From NCBI RefSeq assembly GCF_017355405.1, contig NZ_CP061177.1:1657001-1721000 (forward strand): a DNA stretch of 64,000 bases, in the 5' to 3' direction. The notes under the pieces are model-generated. The model was not told the origin of the DNA. It searched no databases and saw only the letters and a list, made by a program, of their open reading frames with translations. The stretch comes from Roseomonas haemaphysalidis (GTDB lineage Bacteria > Pseudomonadota > Alphaproteobacteria > Acetobacterales > Acetobacteraceae). The first letter of the stretch is position 1; every line of letters begins with the position of its first letter. The translations under genes were made by a program, and so were the position numbers. Shown piece after piece: positions 24,799 to 33,006 of this stretch.

Positions 24799-25623
24799 CT
24801 ACTGCGCGAGGCCGAGGGCTTCCAGATGGGCGGCGCCCGCGCGCACCAGGGTGTGGTCGCGCAGCTCCAGGATCAGGCGCGGGTTGGAGGACAGCGCGCC
24901 AATGGCGGCGAAGACCGGCGCCCAGCGGATAGTGCCCTGGCCGGGCGGCCAGTGGCGGTCGGCGAAGCCGTCGGCGTCCTGCAGGTGAATGTGGCGCAGC
25001 GCCTCGCCGGCGGCGCGGATGTAGTAATCCACCGGCGGCGCGCCCAGGCTGCCATGGGCGTAGTGGGCATGGCCGGTATCGACCGAGACGCGCACGGCGT
25101 CGCTGTTGAAGGAGGCGGCGAGTGCCACGCGGGCGCGGGGGTCGCGGTCCTCGATGTTCTCCACCACCAGGGTCACGCCCTGCTGCTCGGCGCGGCTGAC
25201 GACGGGGCGCAGCGTCCGGTGCGTGCGCTCGGTCAGGTCGGCCAGCCCGGTGCGGTCGTTGTCGAGGTTGTTGTGGTCCCAGGCCGTGAAGGGCGAATGG
25301 ATCACCATCTGGTCCGCGCCCAGCACCGCGCAGGCATCCAGCGCCTGCATCAGGCGGCGGGACACGACGTCGCGGATGTCGGGGTCATGCGAATCCAGCT
25401 TGAAGCCCCAGAAGGGGCCATGGATGCCGCGGCGGCCGGTATGGCCGTCCAAAAGGCGGCTGGTGCGCTCGGCCATGCCGCGCCAGTCGCCGGACAGGTC
25501 GGCGGCGCTGTGGAAGTCCTGCAGCTCCACGTCGCGCTGCTTGTCCAGCAGCCAGTCGCGGTGCTGGGTGAGGCCGGCGATCTTCAGCGCGGCGCCGAGA
25601 ACGGGAAGGGAGGTCTGAGGCAA
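24799..25623 (-). CDS. sugar phosphate isomerase/epimerase-like TIM-barrel protein
   Basis: The 274-residue protein belongs to the xylose isomerase-like / AP endonuclease 2 TIM-barrel superfamily. Metal-site-type residues are placed as expected: HSPFTAWDHNN, VVENIEDRDP, SVDTGHAHYAHG, RHIHLQDADGF and LILELRD. Members isomerise or epimerise sugars, inositols or hydroxypyruvate, and the substrate here is unknown. The start appears to be TTG, since no in-frame ATG fits and the N terminus PVLGAALKIAGL is needed for the first strand. It lies upstream of the cupin gene on the same strand. Confidence 0.8.
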   Translation of the reverse strand: MPQTSLPVLGAALKIAGLTQHRDWLLDKQRDVELQDFHSAADLSGDWRGMAERTSRLLDGHTGRRGIHGPFWGFKLDSHDPDIRDVVSRRLMQALDACAVLGADQMVIHSPFTAWDHNNLDNDRTGLADLTERTHRTLRPVVSRAEQQGVTLVVENIEDRDPRARVALAASFNSDAVRVSVDTGHAHYAHGSLGAPPVDYYIRAAGEALRHIHLQDADGFADRHWPPGQGTIRWAPVFAAIGALSSNPRLILELRDHTLVRAGAAHLEALGLAQ

Positions 25624-25740
25624 GACACGGCGCTCCGGCCCGGGCGGCGGGGAAAGTCCCGCCTCCGGGTGGGCGCCGTTCTGGCCAGCGCATCTGACGC
25701 CGCCATGACGGGGCGGCGAAAGATCCGTGACAGCAGGCCG

Positions 25741-27048
25741 TCAGCCGAAGAAGAAGTCCTTCAGCAGCATGACGTTCAGCCCGACGATCAGCACCGCGCA
25801 ACCCCAGCCCAGCGCCATCTGCCACAGCGGCGTCGCCAGCGCGCCCATCCGCTTGCGATCGCCGGCGAAGAGCATCAGCGGGATGACGGCGAAGGGCAGC
25901 TGCAGGGACAGCACCACCTGCGACAGCACCAGCAGCTGCGCCGTGCCGCTTTCGCCATACATCCAGGTCACCACCACGGCGGGGACGATGGCGATGCCGC
26001 GGGTGATCAGGCGGCGCAGCGCCGGCGGCAGGCGGATGCGCAGGAAGCCTTCCATCACCACCTGCCCGGCCAGCGTGGCGGTGACGGTGGAGTTCAGCCC
26101 GCAGGCCAGCAGCGCGATGGCGAAGAGGGTGGGGGCGGCGGTGCCCAGCAGCGGCGCCAGCAGGGCGTGGGCGTCACCGATCTCGGCCACCTCGGTCCGG
26201 CCGTTCACGTGGAAGGCGGCGGCGGCGAGGATCAGGATGGAGGAATTGATCAGCAGGGCGAGCACCAGCGCCACCGTGCTGTCGATGGTGGCGAAGCGCA
26301 CCGCCTCCTGCTTCTCCTGCACCGACTGGCCGGCATCGCGCGACTGCACGATGGCGGTGTGCAGGTACAGGTTGTGCGGCATGACGGTGGCGCCGAGGAT
26401 GCCCAGCGCCAGGTAGAGCTGCGTGCTGTCCGTGACCACGGAGGCGGCGGGCAGGTAGCCGCGCAGCACGTCGCCCCACACCGGGTCCGCCATCACCAGT
26501 TGCGCGACAAAGCAGATGACGATCACGCCGATCAGCGCGATCACGAAGGCTTCCAGCCAGCGCAGGCCCTTGTGCTGCAGCCACAGGATCAGGACGGTGT
26601 CCAGCACCGTCAGCAGCACGCCTTCCAGCAGCGGCAAGCCGAACAGGAGCTGCAGGGCGATGGCGGTGCCGATCACCTCGGCCAGGTCGGTCGCCACGAT
26701 GGCGGATTCCGCCAGCAGCCACAGCGGAAAGGACAGCGCGGGGTGGAAGCGCTCGCGGCACAGCTGCGCCAGGTCGCGCCCGGTGGCGATGCCGAGCCGG
26801 GCGCAGACCGCCTGCAGCAGCATGGCCATCAGCGAGGACAGCAGCGCCACGGAAAGCAGCGTGTAGCCGAAGGCCGAGCCGCCGGCGATGGAGGTGGCCC
26901 AGTTGCCCGGGTCCATGTAGCCGACGGCCACCATGTAACCCGGCCCGATAAAGGCGAAGAGGCGGCGGAACCAGCTGGCCCCGGCCGGCACGCGCACGCT
27001 GCGATGGATCTCGGTCAGGCTGTTCTGCTGCAAGGAAAGGTCACTCAC
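25741..27048 (-). CDS. mntH: Nramp-type divalent metal (Mn/Fe) : proton symporter
   Basis: MntH imports Mn(II). The 435-residue protein has about eleven transmembrane helices, the metal-site motif DPGN at 46-49 in helix 1 and the MPH motif at 223-225 in helix 6, both diagnostic of Nramp. The start is a GTG without a good ribosome binding site of its own. It overlaps, as GTGA, the stop of a ten-codon leader ORF that does have a strong AGGAG element. Further upstream lies a palindrome resembling MntR boxes. Together these suggest metal-responsive transcription and coupled translation. Confidence 0.95.
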   Translation of the reverse strand: MSDLSLQQNSLTEIHRSVRVPAGASWFRRLFAFIGPGYMVAVGYMDPGNWATSIAGGSAFGYTLLSVALLSSLMAMLLQAVCARLGIATGRDLAQLCRERFHPALSFPLWLLAESAIVATDLAEVIGTAIALQLLFGLPLLEGVLLTVLDTVLILWLQHKGLRWLEAFVIALIGVIVICFVAQLVMADPVWGDVLRGYLPAASVVTDSTQLYLALGILGATVMPHNLYLHTAIVQSRDAGQSVQEKQEAVRFATIDSTVALVLALLINSSILILAAAAFHVNGRTEVAEIGDAHALLAPLLGTAAPTLFAIALLACGLNSTVTATLAGQVVMEGFLRIRLPPALRRLITRGIAIVPAVVVTWMYGESGTAQLLVLSQVVLSLQLPFAVIPLMLFAGDRKRMGALATPLWQMALGWGCAVLIVGLNVMLLKDFFFG

Positions 27049-27077
27049 GGGTTGGGTCCCAGGGCGCGGGTGTGCAT
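27045..27077 (-). CDS. putative ten-codon leader peptide of mntH
   Basis: ATG at 27077 encodes [10 protein letters not shown] and stops at the TGA at 27047-27045. It has AGGAG eight bases upstream, the best ribosome binding site in the region. Its stop overlaps the mntH GTG start by four bases (GTGA, 27048-27045). The layout is that of a translationally coupled leader; a chance short ORF cannot be excluded. Confidence 0.5.
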   Translation of the reverse strand: MHTRALGPNP

Positions 27078-27127
27078 GGAGGTTTCTCCTGTGCCATCGG
27101 CACGCATGTCTTGCCGCGTATTGAGCC

Positions 27128-27143
27128 TGTAGCCTTGGCTACA
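27128..27143. promoter_or_regulatory. putative MntR-type operator upstream of mntH
   Basis: On the minus strand the site reads TGTAGCCAAGGCTACA: seven-base perfect half-sites around AA. The core AGCC-AA-GGCT resembles the manganese-regulator MntR boxes known upstream of mntH in enterobacteria. It overlaps a possible promoter (TTGATT as -35 at about 27140-27145), a position suited to repression. The operator assignment is inferred from similarity to the known motif. Confidence 0.55.
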
Positions 27144-27151
27144 ATCAAGGC

Positions 27152-27188
27152 CAAAAATCAGGGCGCCATCCGGAAGGAAGGCGCCCTG
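27152..27188 (-). terminator. rho-independent terminator of pyrE
   Basis: On the minus strand CAGGGCGCC (27188-27180) pairs exactly with GGCGCCCTG (27167-27159), followed by ATTTTTGG. It lies 28 bases after the pyrE stop and just before the mntH promoter region. Confidence 0.82.
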
Positions 27189-27215
27189 CGATGGCCGGAC
27201 CCGGTTCGTGCGGCC

Positions 27216-27941
27216 CTAGCCCGCCTTGGCCTTGAAGGCCTCGGCCTCTTCCAGGCTCGACACGCCGCCGCGCTCGCGCGACCAGCTCATCGGGTCTTCC
27301 AGGAACTTCCGCACTTCCTTGAGCGCCGGCTCGGAGAAGTAGGGGCGCTCGCGACACACTTCCAGCACGTCCCACCAGGTGGCCAGGTGCAGCAGGTTCA
27401 GGTTGATCGCGGCGAGCTTTTCCTGCGCGCCGGGGAAGACGCCGTAGAAGAACACCACGAAGGTATGGTCCACCACCACGCCGGCGTCGCGCATCGCCTG
27501 GGCGAAGCGGATCTTGCTGCCGCCGTCGGTGGTCAGGTCTTCCACCAGCAGGGTCTTCTTGCCTTCCGGCACGTCGCCCTCGATCTGCGCGTTCTTGCCG
27601 AAGCCCTTGGGCTTCTTGCGCACATAGGACATCGGCGCGCCCATGCGGTCGGCGATCCAGGCGGCGTAGGGGATGCCGGCGGTTTCGCCGCCCGTCACCG
27701 CCTCGATGCTTTCGAAGCCGATGTGGCGGTTGATCTTTTCCACCGCCAGGTCGCAGATCCGGGTGCGGGCGCGCGGAAAGGAGATGATCTTGCGGCAGTC
27801 GATGTAGACCGGGCTTTTCCAGCCGCTGGTATAGGTGAAGGGCTCGTCCGGGCGGAAGTTGACCGCCTTGATCTCCAGCAGGATACGGGCGGTGGTGAGC
27901 GCGGCGTCGCGGTCCCAATCGGAAAGATGCGTGGCGGTCAT
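27216..27941 (-). CDS. pyrE: orotate phosphoribosyltransferase
   Basis: PyrE joins orotate and PRPP to give orotidine 5'-phosphate in pyrimidine synthesis. The 241-residue protein has the N-terminal region FTYTSGWKSPVYIDCR, the stretch AVTGGETAGIPYA and the PRPP-binding loop LLVEDLTTDGGSK at 131-143. This is the longer type found in many alphaproteobacteria. The ATG at 27941 has AGAAGGAGA upstream; an open frame to 28811 is antisense shadow. It diverges from the ELM1-family gene and ends in its own terminator. Confidence 0.94.
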   Translation of the reverse strand: MTATHLSDWDRDAALTTARILLEIKAVNFRPDEPFTYTSGWKSPVYIDCRKIISFPRARTRICDLAVEKINRHIGFESIEAVTGGETAGIPYAAWIADRMGAPMSYVRKKPKGFGKNAQIEGDVPEGKKTLLVEDLTTDGGSKIRFAQAMRDAGVVVDHTFVVFFYGVFPGAQEKLAAINLNLLHLATWWDVLEVCRERPYFSEPALKEVRKFLEDPMSWSRERGGVSSLEEAEAFKAKAG

Positions 27942-27995
27942 GGCGGAAAGCTCTCCTTCTGGCGCGGTTCGTAACGCCGCCGCCCGCGCGCGTCC

Positions 27996-28946
27996 ATGAC
28001 GCAGCGCGCGGTCTGGGTGCTGGCGGACCCGCGCGCCGGCACCGCCGCGCAGGCGCTGGGCATCGCGGAACGGCTGGGGGTGCCCTTCCGCACGCTGCCC
28101 CTGGGCTGGGGGCCGCTGGCGCGGGTGCCCTGGCCCTGGCCCACCCTGGCGGGGCTGGACGCGGGCGCGCTGGCGGCGCTGCGGGCGGCGGGGCGGGACA
28201 CGCCCGGCGGCCCGGGGCTGGTGCTGTCGGCCGGGCGCCGCGCGGCCCCGGTGGCGCTGTGGCTTGGCGCGCGCGGCGCCCGCACCGTGCATTGCATGCG
28301 GCCTGGCTTCGGTGCCGCGCGCTTCGATGGGCTGGTGGTGGGGCGGCACGACGCGCCGCGCCCCGCGCCCAACCTGCTGCCGATCCTGGGGGCCACGCAC
28401 CGCATGTCGCCCGCGCGGCTGGCCGAGGCGCGCGCGGAATGGGCGGAGCTGGGCGCGCTGCCCGGGCCGCGCGTGGCGGTGCTGGTGGGCGGCGCCGTGC
28501 GCTCGGAAGGGCTGGACGCGGCCACCGCCGCCGCGCTGCTGCCCGGCGTCCGGCGGCACTTTCCCCACGCCACGCTGCTGGTGTCCACCAGCCGCCGCAC
28601 CGGGGCGGGGGCCACGGCGCGCATCGCCGCCGCGCTGGACGGCACGCCCCACCGGCTGTTCCGCTGGGGCGACGGCGGAGCCAACCCCTATGCCGGCTTT
28701 CTGGCCTGGGCGGATGCCGTGGTGGTCACCGCCGACAGCGTGTCCATGCTGTCGGAAGCCTGCGCCACCGGCGTGCCCGTGCTGGTGGCGGGCCAGGCGC
28801 CGGGCCGGCACGCCGCCCTGGCGCGAAGCCTGTTCGATGCGGGCTACGCCGCGCCGCTGGATGCCCCTGCGCTGCCACGGCCGCCGGCGCCGCTGGACGA
28901 GAGCGGGCGGGTCGCGGCGTTGCTGCGCGAAAGGGGTTTCGCCTGA
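27996..28946 (+). CDS. ELM1/GtrOC1-family protein (mitochondrial fission ELM1 homologue)
   Basis: The 316-residue protein matches the DUF1022/ELM1 family, with a glycosyltransferase-B-like layout. Recognisable parts are VWVLADPRAGTAAQALGIAE at the start, TVHCMRPG, DGLVVGRHD, VAVLVGGAVRSEG and VVTADSVSMLSEACATGVPV near the end. In plants ELM1 acts in mitochondrial fission; bacterial members are uncharacterised and may be nucleotide-sugar-dependent. It lies divergent from pyrE and directly upstream of a porin gene, with 47 bases between. Confidence 0.82.
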   Translation: MTQRAVWVLADPRAGTAAQALGIAERLGVPFRTLPLGWGPLARVPWPWPTLAGLDAGALAALRAAGRDTPGGPGLVLSAGRRAAPVALWLGARGARTVHCMRPGFGAARFDGLVVGRHDAPRPAPNLLPILGATHRMSPARLAEARAEWAELGALPGPRVAVLVGGAVRSEGLDAATAAALLPGVRRHFPHATLLVSTSRRTGAGATARIAAALDGTPHRLFRWGDGGANPYAGFLAWADAVVVTADSVSMLSEACATGVPVLVAGQAPGRHAALARSLFDAGYAAPLDAPALPRPPAPLDESGRVAALLRERGFA

Positions 28947-28993
28947 GGCTCGGGCGCGGCTATGCGCACCATCCCTGCATCGTGAGAACCGCC

Positions 28994-30211
28994 GTGACGT
29001 TGCGCATCCTGTTTCCCGGCCTGGCGGCCGCGCTGCTGTTCCTGACCCCGGCCGCCCAGGCCTCGCAGGACGGCGAGGCCGCCGTGGAGGGCGTGCGCCT
29101 CGGCAGCGCCGTGCTGCGGCCCTATGCCTATGGCCAGTTCGACGTCGGCAACGCCTTCCGCGGCCGGCCCGACTCGCCCGATGGCGGCGTGGAAACCCGC
29201 CGCTTCCGCCTGGGCGGCGAGATCGACTTTTCCGACAGCTGGATGGCCAGCCTGATCGGCGACTTCGGCGGGGAAGGTCAGGACGGCCCGCGCCTGGGCA
29301 CCGCCCGGCTGTACGAGGCGATGGTCGAGTATTCCGGGCTGAAGCCCTTCAAGCTGCGCGCCGGTGCCTTTGAACCGACCCTGACCATGGAGGATTCGCA
29401 GAGCTCGGCCTCCACCCTGTTTCTGGAACAGGCGGCGATCGTGACGCTGGCCGGCGCCATCGTGGATGGCGGCCGCACCGGCGTGGAGCTGCAGGCCATC
29501 GGCGACCGCTACACCGCGCTGCTCGGCCTGTTCGGCTCCCGCGTCGGCTATGGCGACGACGAGCGCGAGCGGGCGCTGACCGGCCGCCTCGCCGGGCTGG
29601 TGGTGCAGCAGGAGAACCTCGCGGTGCATCTGGGCGCCGACGTGCTGTACCGCTTCCGCACGCCGCAGGAGGCCGGGCAGCGGCCGGGCGTCACGCTGTC
29701 CACCGCGCCGGAATACACCATCACCCCGGAATCCTATCTGAGCACCGGCTTCATCGAGGCGCGGGGCATGACCTCGGGCGGGCTGGAAGCGGGCGTCGCC
29801 AGCGGGCCGCTGTGGCTGTCGGGCGAATGGTACCGCATCAACGTGGACCGCACGGACGGCAAGAACCCGTGGTTCGGCGGCTACTACGCCCAGGCCGCCT
29901 GGACGCTGCTGGGCAAGCCGCGCCAGTGGGATTCCAAGGATGGCGCCTGGGGCGCCCCCACCGCGCCGCGCCTGGACCCGGCGCGCGGCGAATGGGGCGC
30001 GCTGGAAGTCGGCGCCCGCTTTTCCCACGCCAACCTGCGCTCGGCCGAGATCGACGGCGGGCAGCAGGATGTCTGGTCCGCCAGCTTGGGCTGGTGGCCG
30101 GCGGAAAGCCTGCGCGCCCTGCTGCAATACCAGCACGCCCGCGTCACCGGCGGCGAGGACCCGCACCGCTTCCAGGCGGTGACGCTGCGGTTGCAATTCC
30201 GGCTGGATTGA
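28994..30211 (+). CDS. OprO/OprP-type outer-membrane porin
   Basis: A 405-residue beta-barrel porin of the phosphate-selective O/P family. It has a signal peptide (about 1-23, cleavage after AAQAS) and then the family motifs ETRRFRLGGEIDFSDSW, KLRAGAFEPTLTMEDSQSS, YLSTGFIEARG and GGYYAQAAWTL, ending in the aromatic-rich strand TLRLQFRLD. Such porins pass phosphate, pyrophosphate or other anions. The GTG at 28994 is chosen over one at 28982 because it has a GAGA element and begins at the signal peptide. It converges on paaI. Confidence 0.88.
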   Translation: MTLRILFPGLAAALLFLTPAAQASQDGEAAVEGVRLGSAVLRPYAYGQFDVGNAFRGRPDSPDGGVETRRFRLGGEIDFSDSWMASLIGDFGGEGQDGPRLGTARLYEAMVEYSGLKPFKLRAGAFEPTLTMEDSQSSASTLFLEQAAIVTLAGAIVDGGRTGVELQAIGDRYTALLGLFGSRVGYGDDERERALTGRLAGLVVQQENLAVHLGADVLYRFRTPQEAGQRPGVTLSTAPEYTITPESYLSTGFIEARGMTSGGLEAGVASGPLWLSGEWYRINVDRTDGKNPWFGGYYAQAAWTLLGKPRQWDSKDGAWGAPTAPRLDPARGEWGALEVGARFSHANLRSAEIDGGQQDVWSASLGWWPAESLRALLQYQHARVTGGEDPHRFQAVTLRLQFRLD

Positions 30212-30235
30212 CCGGGCAGGGGCGGGCGCGGGGCC

Positions 30236-30670
30236 TTATGGCCCCGGCCTGTTCCCCGCCACCTCGCGCGATTGCCCCTGGAACAGGGCCACCACCTTGC
30301 CCGCCGCGTCGGTGACGCGCACCTCGTAGACCCCGCTGCGCCCGGCCTCCGCCACCAGCCGCGCGGCGGCCGTGACGGTTTCGCCCACCTGACCGGGGCG
30401 GAGATAGGTGATGGTGCAGGCCTGCCCCACCGTGGGGCGCCCGAAGCTGTTGCAGGCAAAGGCGAAGGCGCTGTCCGCCAGCGCGAACAGAAAGCCGCCG
30501 TGGCAGGCGCCGAAGCCGTTGGCCATGCGGGGCTCGATACGCATGGCCAGATCGGCCTCGCCGGGGGCGACGCGGACCAGGCGCAGGCCGAGCCCCTGGC
30601 TGGCGGCGTCGGCTTGCCACATCGCCTGGGCGGAGGCCTCGGCGACAGCCTGCGGGTCGGGTTCGGTCAT
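30236..30670 (-). CDS. paaI: PaaI-type hydroxyphenylacetyl-CoA thioesterase
   Basis: This hotdog-fold thioesterase is thought to release CoA from dead-end products of the phenylacetate pathway. The 144-residue protein has the signature NGFGACHGGFLFALADSAFA, with the catalytic Asp in the ADSAF stretch, and ACNSFGRPTVGQ. It diverges from paaX, sharing a 93-base intergenic region with a 20-bp motif (30700-30719) also seen at two other sites in the window. Confidence 0.93.
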   Translation of the reverse strand: MTEPDPQAVAEASAQAMWQADAASQGLGLRLVRVAPGEADLAMRIEPRMANGFGACHGGFLFALADSAFAFACNSFGRPTVGQACTITYLRPGQVGETVTAAARLVAEAGRSGVYEVRVTDAAGKVVALFQGQSREVAGNRPGP

Positions 30671-30699
30671 CGGCGGCTCCTGTGCCGGTGAAGGTCACA

Positions 30700-30719
30700 T
30701 TCACCGGACGGACGGTCAA
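30700..30719. promoter_or_regulatory. TetR-type operator-like motif, copy 1 (paaI/paaX)
   Basis: The site reads TTCACCGGACGGACGGTCAA. It shares the pattern TTnACCnnnCGGnCGGTCAA with copies at 37736-37755 and 52781-52800. It lies in the divergent promoter region of paaI and paaX. Binding by the TetR protein encoded at 52901 is inferred. Confidence 0.6.
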
Positions 30720-30763
30720 TGCGGCGGGCTGGCGCGGCGGCGGTGCTCGGCTAGAAAGGCAAC

Positions 30764-31630
30764 ATGACCGCGGCCCCGTTGCAGGAGATCCTGCGCCATC
30801 TCAACAGCGCGCCGTCGCGCACCTGGTCGCTGGTCATCACCCTGTTCGGCGACGCGGTGGTGCCGCGCGGCGGCGCCATTGGGCTGGCGACGCTGACGGA
30901 GATCCTGCGCGCCATGGGCGTGGCGGATGGCGCGGTGCGCACCGCGATGTCGCGCCTGTCGGCCGATGGCTGGCTGGACCGCGCGCGCCAGGGCCGCAAC
31001 AGCTTCTACCAGCTCGCGGCCAAGGGGGAGGCGGTGTTCGCCGAGGCCGCCGCGCGCATCTATGGCCCGCCGCCGCCGGCGGGTGCCGCCATCCGGCTGC
31101 GCCTGGTGCTGGCGGACACGGCGGACGCGCGCGCCGCCCTGCAGCGGGCCGGCTTCGGCACGCCACTGGGCGGCCTGTGGCTGGCGCCCGAGGCATGGCC
31201 GGTGCCGCCGGAAGCCGCCGGCGGCGCCATTGTCCTGCTGGCGGAGGCAGCGGACGGGGACGCCGCGCGGCTGGCGGCGCAGTCCTGGCCGCTGCCGGCG
31301 CTGGCGGAAAGCTATCGGCATTTCATCGCGGCCTTTGCCCCGCTGGAAGCGTGGCTGGACCAGGGCCATTCCCTGCCGGGGCTTCAGGCGCTGGTGGCCC
31401 GGGTGTTGTTGGTCCACGAATACCGCCGGCTGGTGCTGCGCCACCCGCCGCTGCCGCTGGCCCTGCAACCCGCCGAATGGCCCGGCGAGGCGGCGCGGGC
31501 GCTGTGCGGGCGGCTTTACCCGGCGCTGCTGCCGGCTTCGGAAGCTTGGCTGGACAGGCATGGGCTGCACGCGGAAGGACCGCTGCCGCCGGCCGGGCCG
31601 GGCTTGACAGAGCGTTTCGCGAACCGCTGA
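30764..31630 (+). CDS. paaX: PaaX-family transcriptional repressor of phenylacetate genes
   Basis: PaaX represses paa genes and is released by phenylacetyl-CoA. The 288-residue protein has an N-terminal winged helix (SRTWSLVITLFGDAVVPRGG, then GVADGAVRTAMSRLSADGWL), a central region and the C-terminal domain with RVLLVHEYRRLVLRHPPLP, all typical of the family. It is encoded just upstream of paaABCDE in the same direction and divergent from paaI. A second regulator motif of a different type also occurs here, so control may be dual. Confidence 0.94.
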   Translation: MTAAPLQEILRHLNSAPSRTWSLVITLFGDAVVPRGGAIGLATLTEILRAMGVADGAVRTAMSRLSADGWLDRARQGRNSFYQLAAKGEAVFAEAAARIYGPPPPAGAAIRLRLVLADTADARAALQRAGFGTPLGGLWLAPEAWPVPPEAAGGAIVLLAEAADGDAARLAAQSWPLPALAESYRHFIAAFAPLEAWLDQGHSLPGLQALVARVLLVHEYRRLVLRHPPLPLALQPAEWPGEAARALCGRLYPALLPASEAWLDRHGLHAEGPLPPAGPGLTERFANR

Positions 31631-31683
31631 AGCGTTACCGAATTTCCTTTAAATCGGCCTGGAATGTTTTATATTCCTCGAAA

Positions 31684-31698
31684 CGGGATCAGATCCCG
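31684..31698. promoter_or_regulatory. palindrome upstream of paaA
   Basis: CGGGATC and GATCCCG are exact half-sites around one base (CGGGATCAGATCCCG). It sits between an AT-rich promoter-like stretch (TATATT at about 31670) and the GAGGAGG ribosome binding site of paaA. Operator or leader hairpin; PaaX is one candidate ligand. Confidence 0.5.
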
Positions 31699-31711
31699 AG
31701 GAGGACCGGCC

Positions 31712-32719
31712 ATGTACACCCAGGCGCTGAACAGCCGCGACGACGCCCCCGCCATCCGCCCGGCGGAGGAGATCGAGCAGGAAGCCCGCTTCCAGGCGCG
31801 CGTCGATGCCGAAGAGCGGATCGAGGCCAACGACTGGATGCCGGCCGCCTACCGCAAGACGCTGGTGCGGCAGATCTCGCAGCATGCGCATTCCGAGATC
31901 ATCGGCATGCTGCCCGAGGGCAACTGGCTGACCCGCGCCCCCAGCCTGCGCCGCAAGGCCGCCCTGCTGGCCAAGGTGCAGGACGAGTGCGGCCACGGCC
32001 TGTACCTTTATGCCGCCGCCGAGACGCTGGGCGTTTCGCGGGAAGAGGTGACGGAGCAGCTCTTGTCCGGCCGCGCCAAGTATTCCTCCATCTTCAACTA
32101 CCCGACGCTGACCTGGGCGGATATCGGCGCCATCGGCTGGCTGGTGGATGGCGCGGCGATCATGAACCAGATCCCGCTGTGCCGCTGCTCCTACGGCCCT
32201 TATGCGCGCGCGATGATCCGCGTGTGCAAGGAGGAAAGCTTCCATCAGCGCCAGGGCTTCGAGATCATGCTGACGCTGTGCCGCGGCACGCCGGAGCAGA
32301 AGGCGATGGCGCAGGACGCGCTGAACCGCTGGTGGTGGCAGTGCCTGATGATGTTCGGCCCGCCGGACAGCGCCAGCCAGCATTCCGACCAGTCCACCCG
32401 CTGGAAGATCAAGCGCTTCTCCAACGACGAGCTGCGCCAGAAGTTCGTGGATGCCACGGTGCCGCAGGCGCAGTTCCTGGGCCTGACGCTGCCCGACCCC
32501 GAGCTGCGCTTCGTGCCGAACGCGGAGGGCGAGGGCGGCCACTGGCACTACGGCGCCATCGACTGGGACGAGTTCAGGCAGGTGCTGGCCGGCAACGGCC
32601 CCTGCAACCGTGACCGTCTGGCCACCCGCAACAAGGCGCATGACGAGGGCGAGTGGGTGCGCGAGGCCGCCATGGCCCACGCCGCCAAGCGCCAGGCCCG
32701 AGAGAAGGAGGCCGCGTGA
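31712..32719 (+). CDS. paaA: 1,2-phenylacetyl-CoA epoxidase, catalytic subunit A
   Basis: PaaA is the di-iron catalytic subunit of the monooxygenase that epoxidises the ring of phenylacetyl-CoA. The 335-residue protein has the two ExxH iron motifs: DECGHG (Glu92, His95) and [10 protein letters not shown] (Glu175, His178). The ATG at 31712 has GAGGAGG upstream; a longer frame from 31664 would run through the promoter palindrome. It is the first gene of paaABCDE, each junction tightly coupled, here TGATG with paaB. Confidence 0.97.
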   Translation: MYTQALNSRDDAPAIRPAEEIEQEARFQARVDAEERIEANDWMPAAYRKTLVRQISQHAHSEIIGMLPEGNWLTRAPSLRRKAALLAKVQDECGHGLYLYAAAETLGVSREEVTEQLLSGRAKYSSIFNYPTLTWADIGAIGWLVDGAAIMNQIPLCRCSYGPYARAMIRVCKEESFHQRQGFEIMLTLCRGTPEQKAMAQDALNRWWWQCLMMFGPPDSASQHSDQSTRWKIKRFSNDELRQKFVDATVPQAQFLGLTLPDPELRFVPNAEGEGGHWHYGAIDWDEFRQVLAGNGPCNRDRLATRNKAHDEGEWVREAAMAHAAKRQAREKEAA

Positions 32720-33006
32720 TGAGCAAGACCGTCACGCCGCTCTGGGAAGTCTTCATCCGCAGCCGCAACGGCATGGCGCACAAGCATGTCGGCTCGCTGC
32801 ACGCGGCGGACAGCACGCTCGCGCTGCAGGCGGCGCGCGACATCTATACGCGGCGCGGCGAGGGGCTGTCGGTCTGGGTGGTGCCGTCCTCCGCCATCAC
32901 CGCCTCCGACCCCGGCGACAAGGGCATGATGTTCGAGCCGGCGGAAAGCAAGATCTACCGCCACCCGACCTTCTACGACGTGCCGGACGAAGTGGGGCAC
33001 ATGTGA
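32719..33006 (+). CDS. paaB: 1,2-phenylacetyl-CoA epoxidase, subunit B
   Basis: This small 95-residue subunit is required for the active PaaABC(D)E complex. The family signature is clear: WEVFIRSRNGMAHKHVGSLH near the start, DIYTRRGEGLSVWVVPS, and the DPGDKGMMFEPAESK-type end. Its start codon overlaps the paaA stop by one base (TGATG), and its stop overlaps paaC in the same way. Confidence 0.96.
   Translation: MSKTVTPLWEVFIRSRNGMAHKHVGSLHAADSTLALQAARDIYTRRGEGLSVWVVPSSAITASDPGDKGMMFEPAESKIYRHPTFYDVPDEVGHM

Noticed and set aside
27049..27215. Possible manganese riboswitch (yybP-ykoY type) upstream of mntH
   Set aside because: The 167-base gap is accounted for by the pyrE terminator, an operator-like palindrome and the leader ORF. 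I could not fit the conserved riboswitch helices.
30229..30246. Hairpin CGGGGCC-TTAT-GGCCCCG at the convergent porin/paaI ends as a terminator
   Set aside because: It is short, has no T-run on either strand and overlaps the paaI coding end, so a terminator call is not supported.
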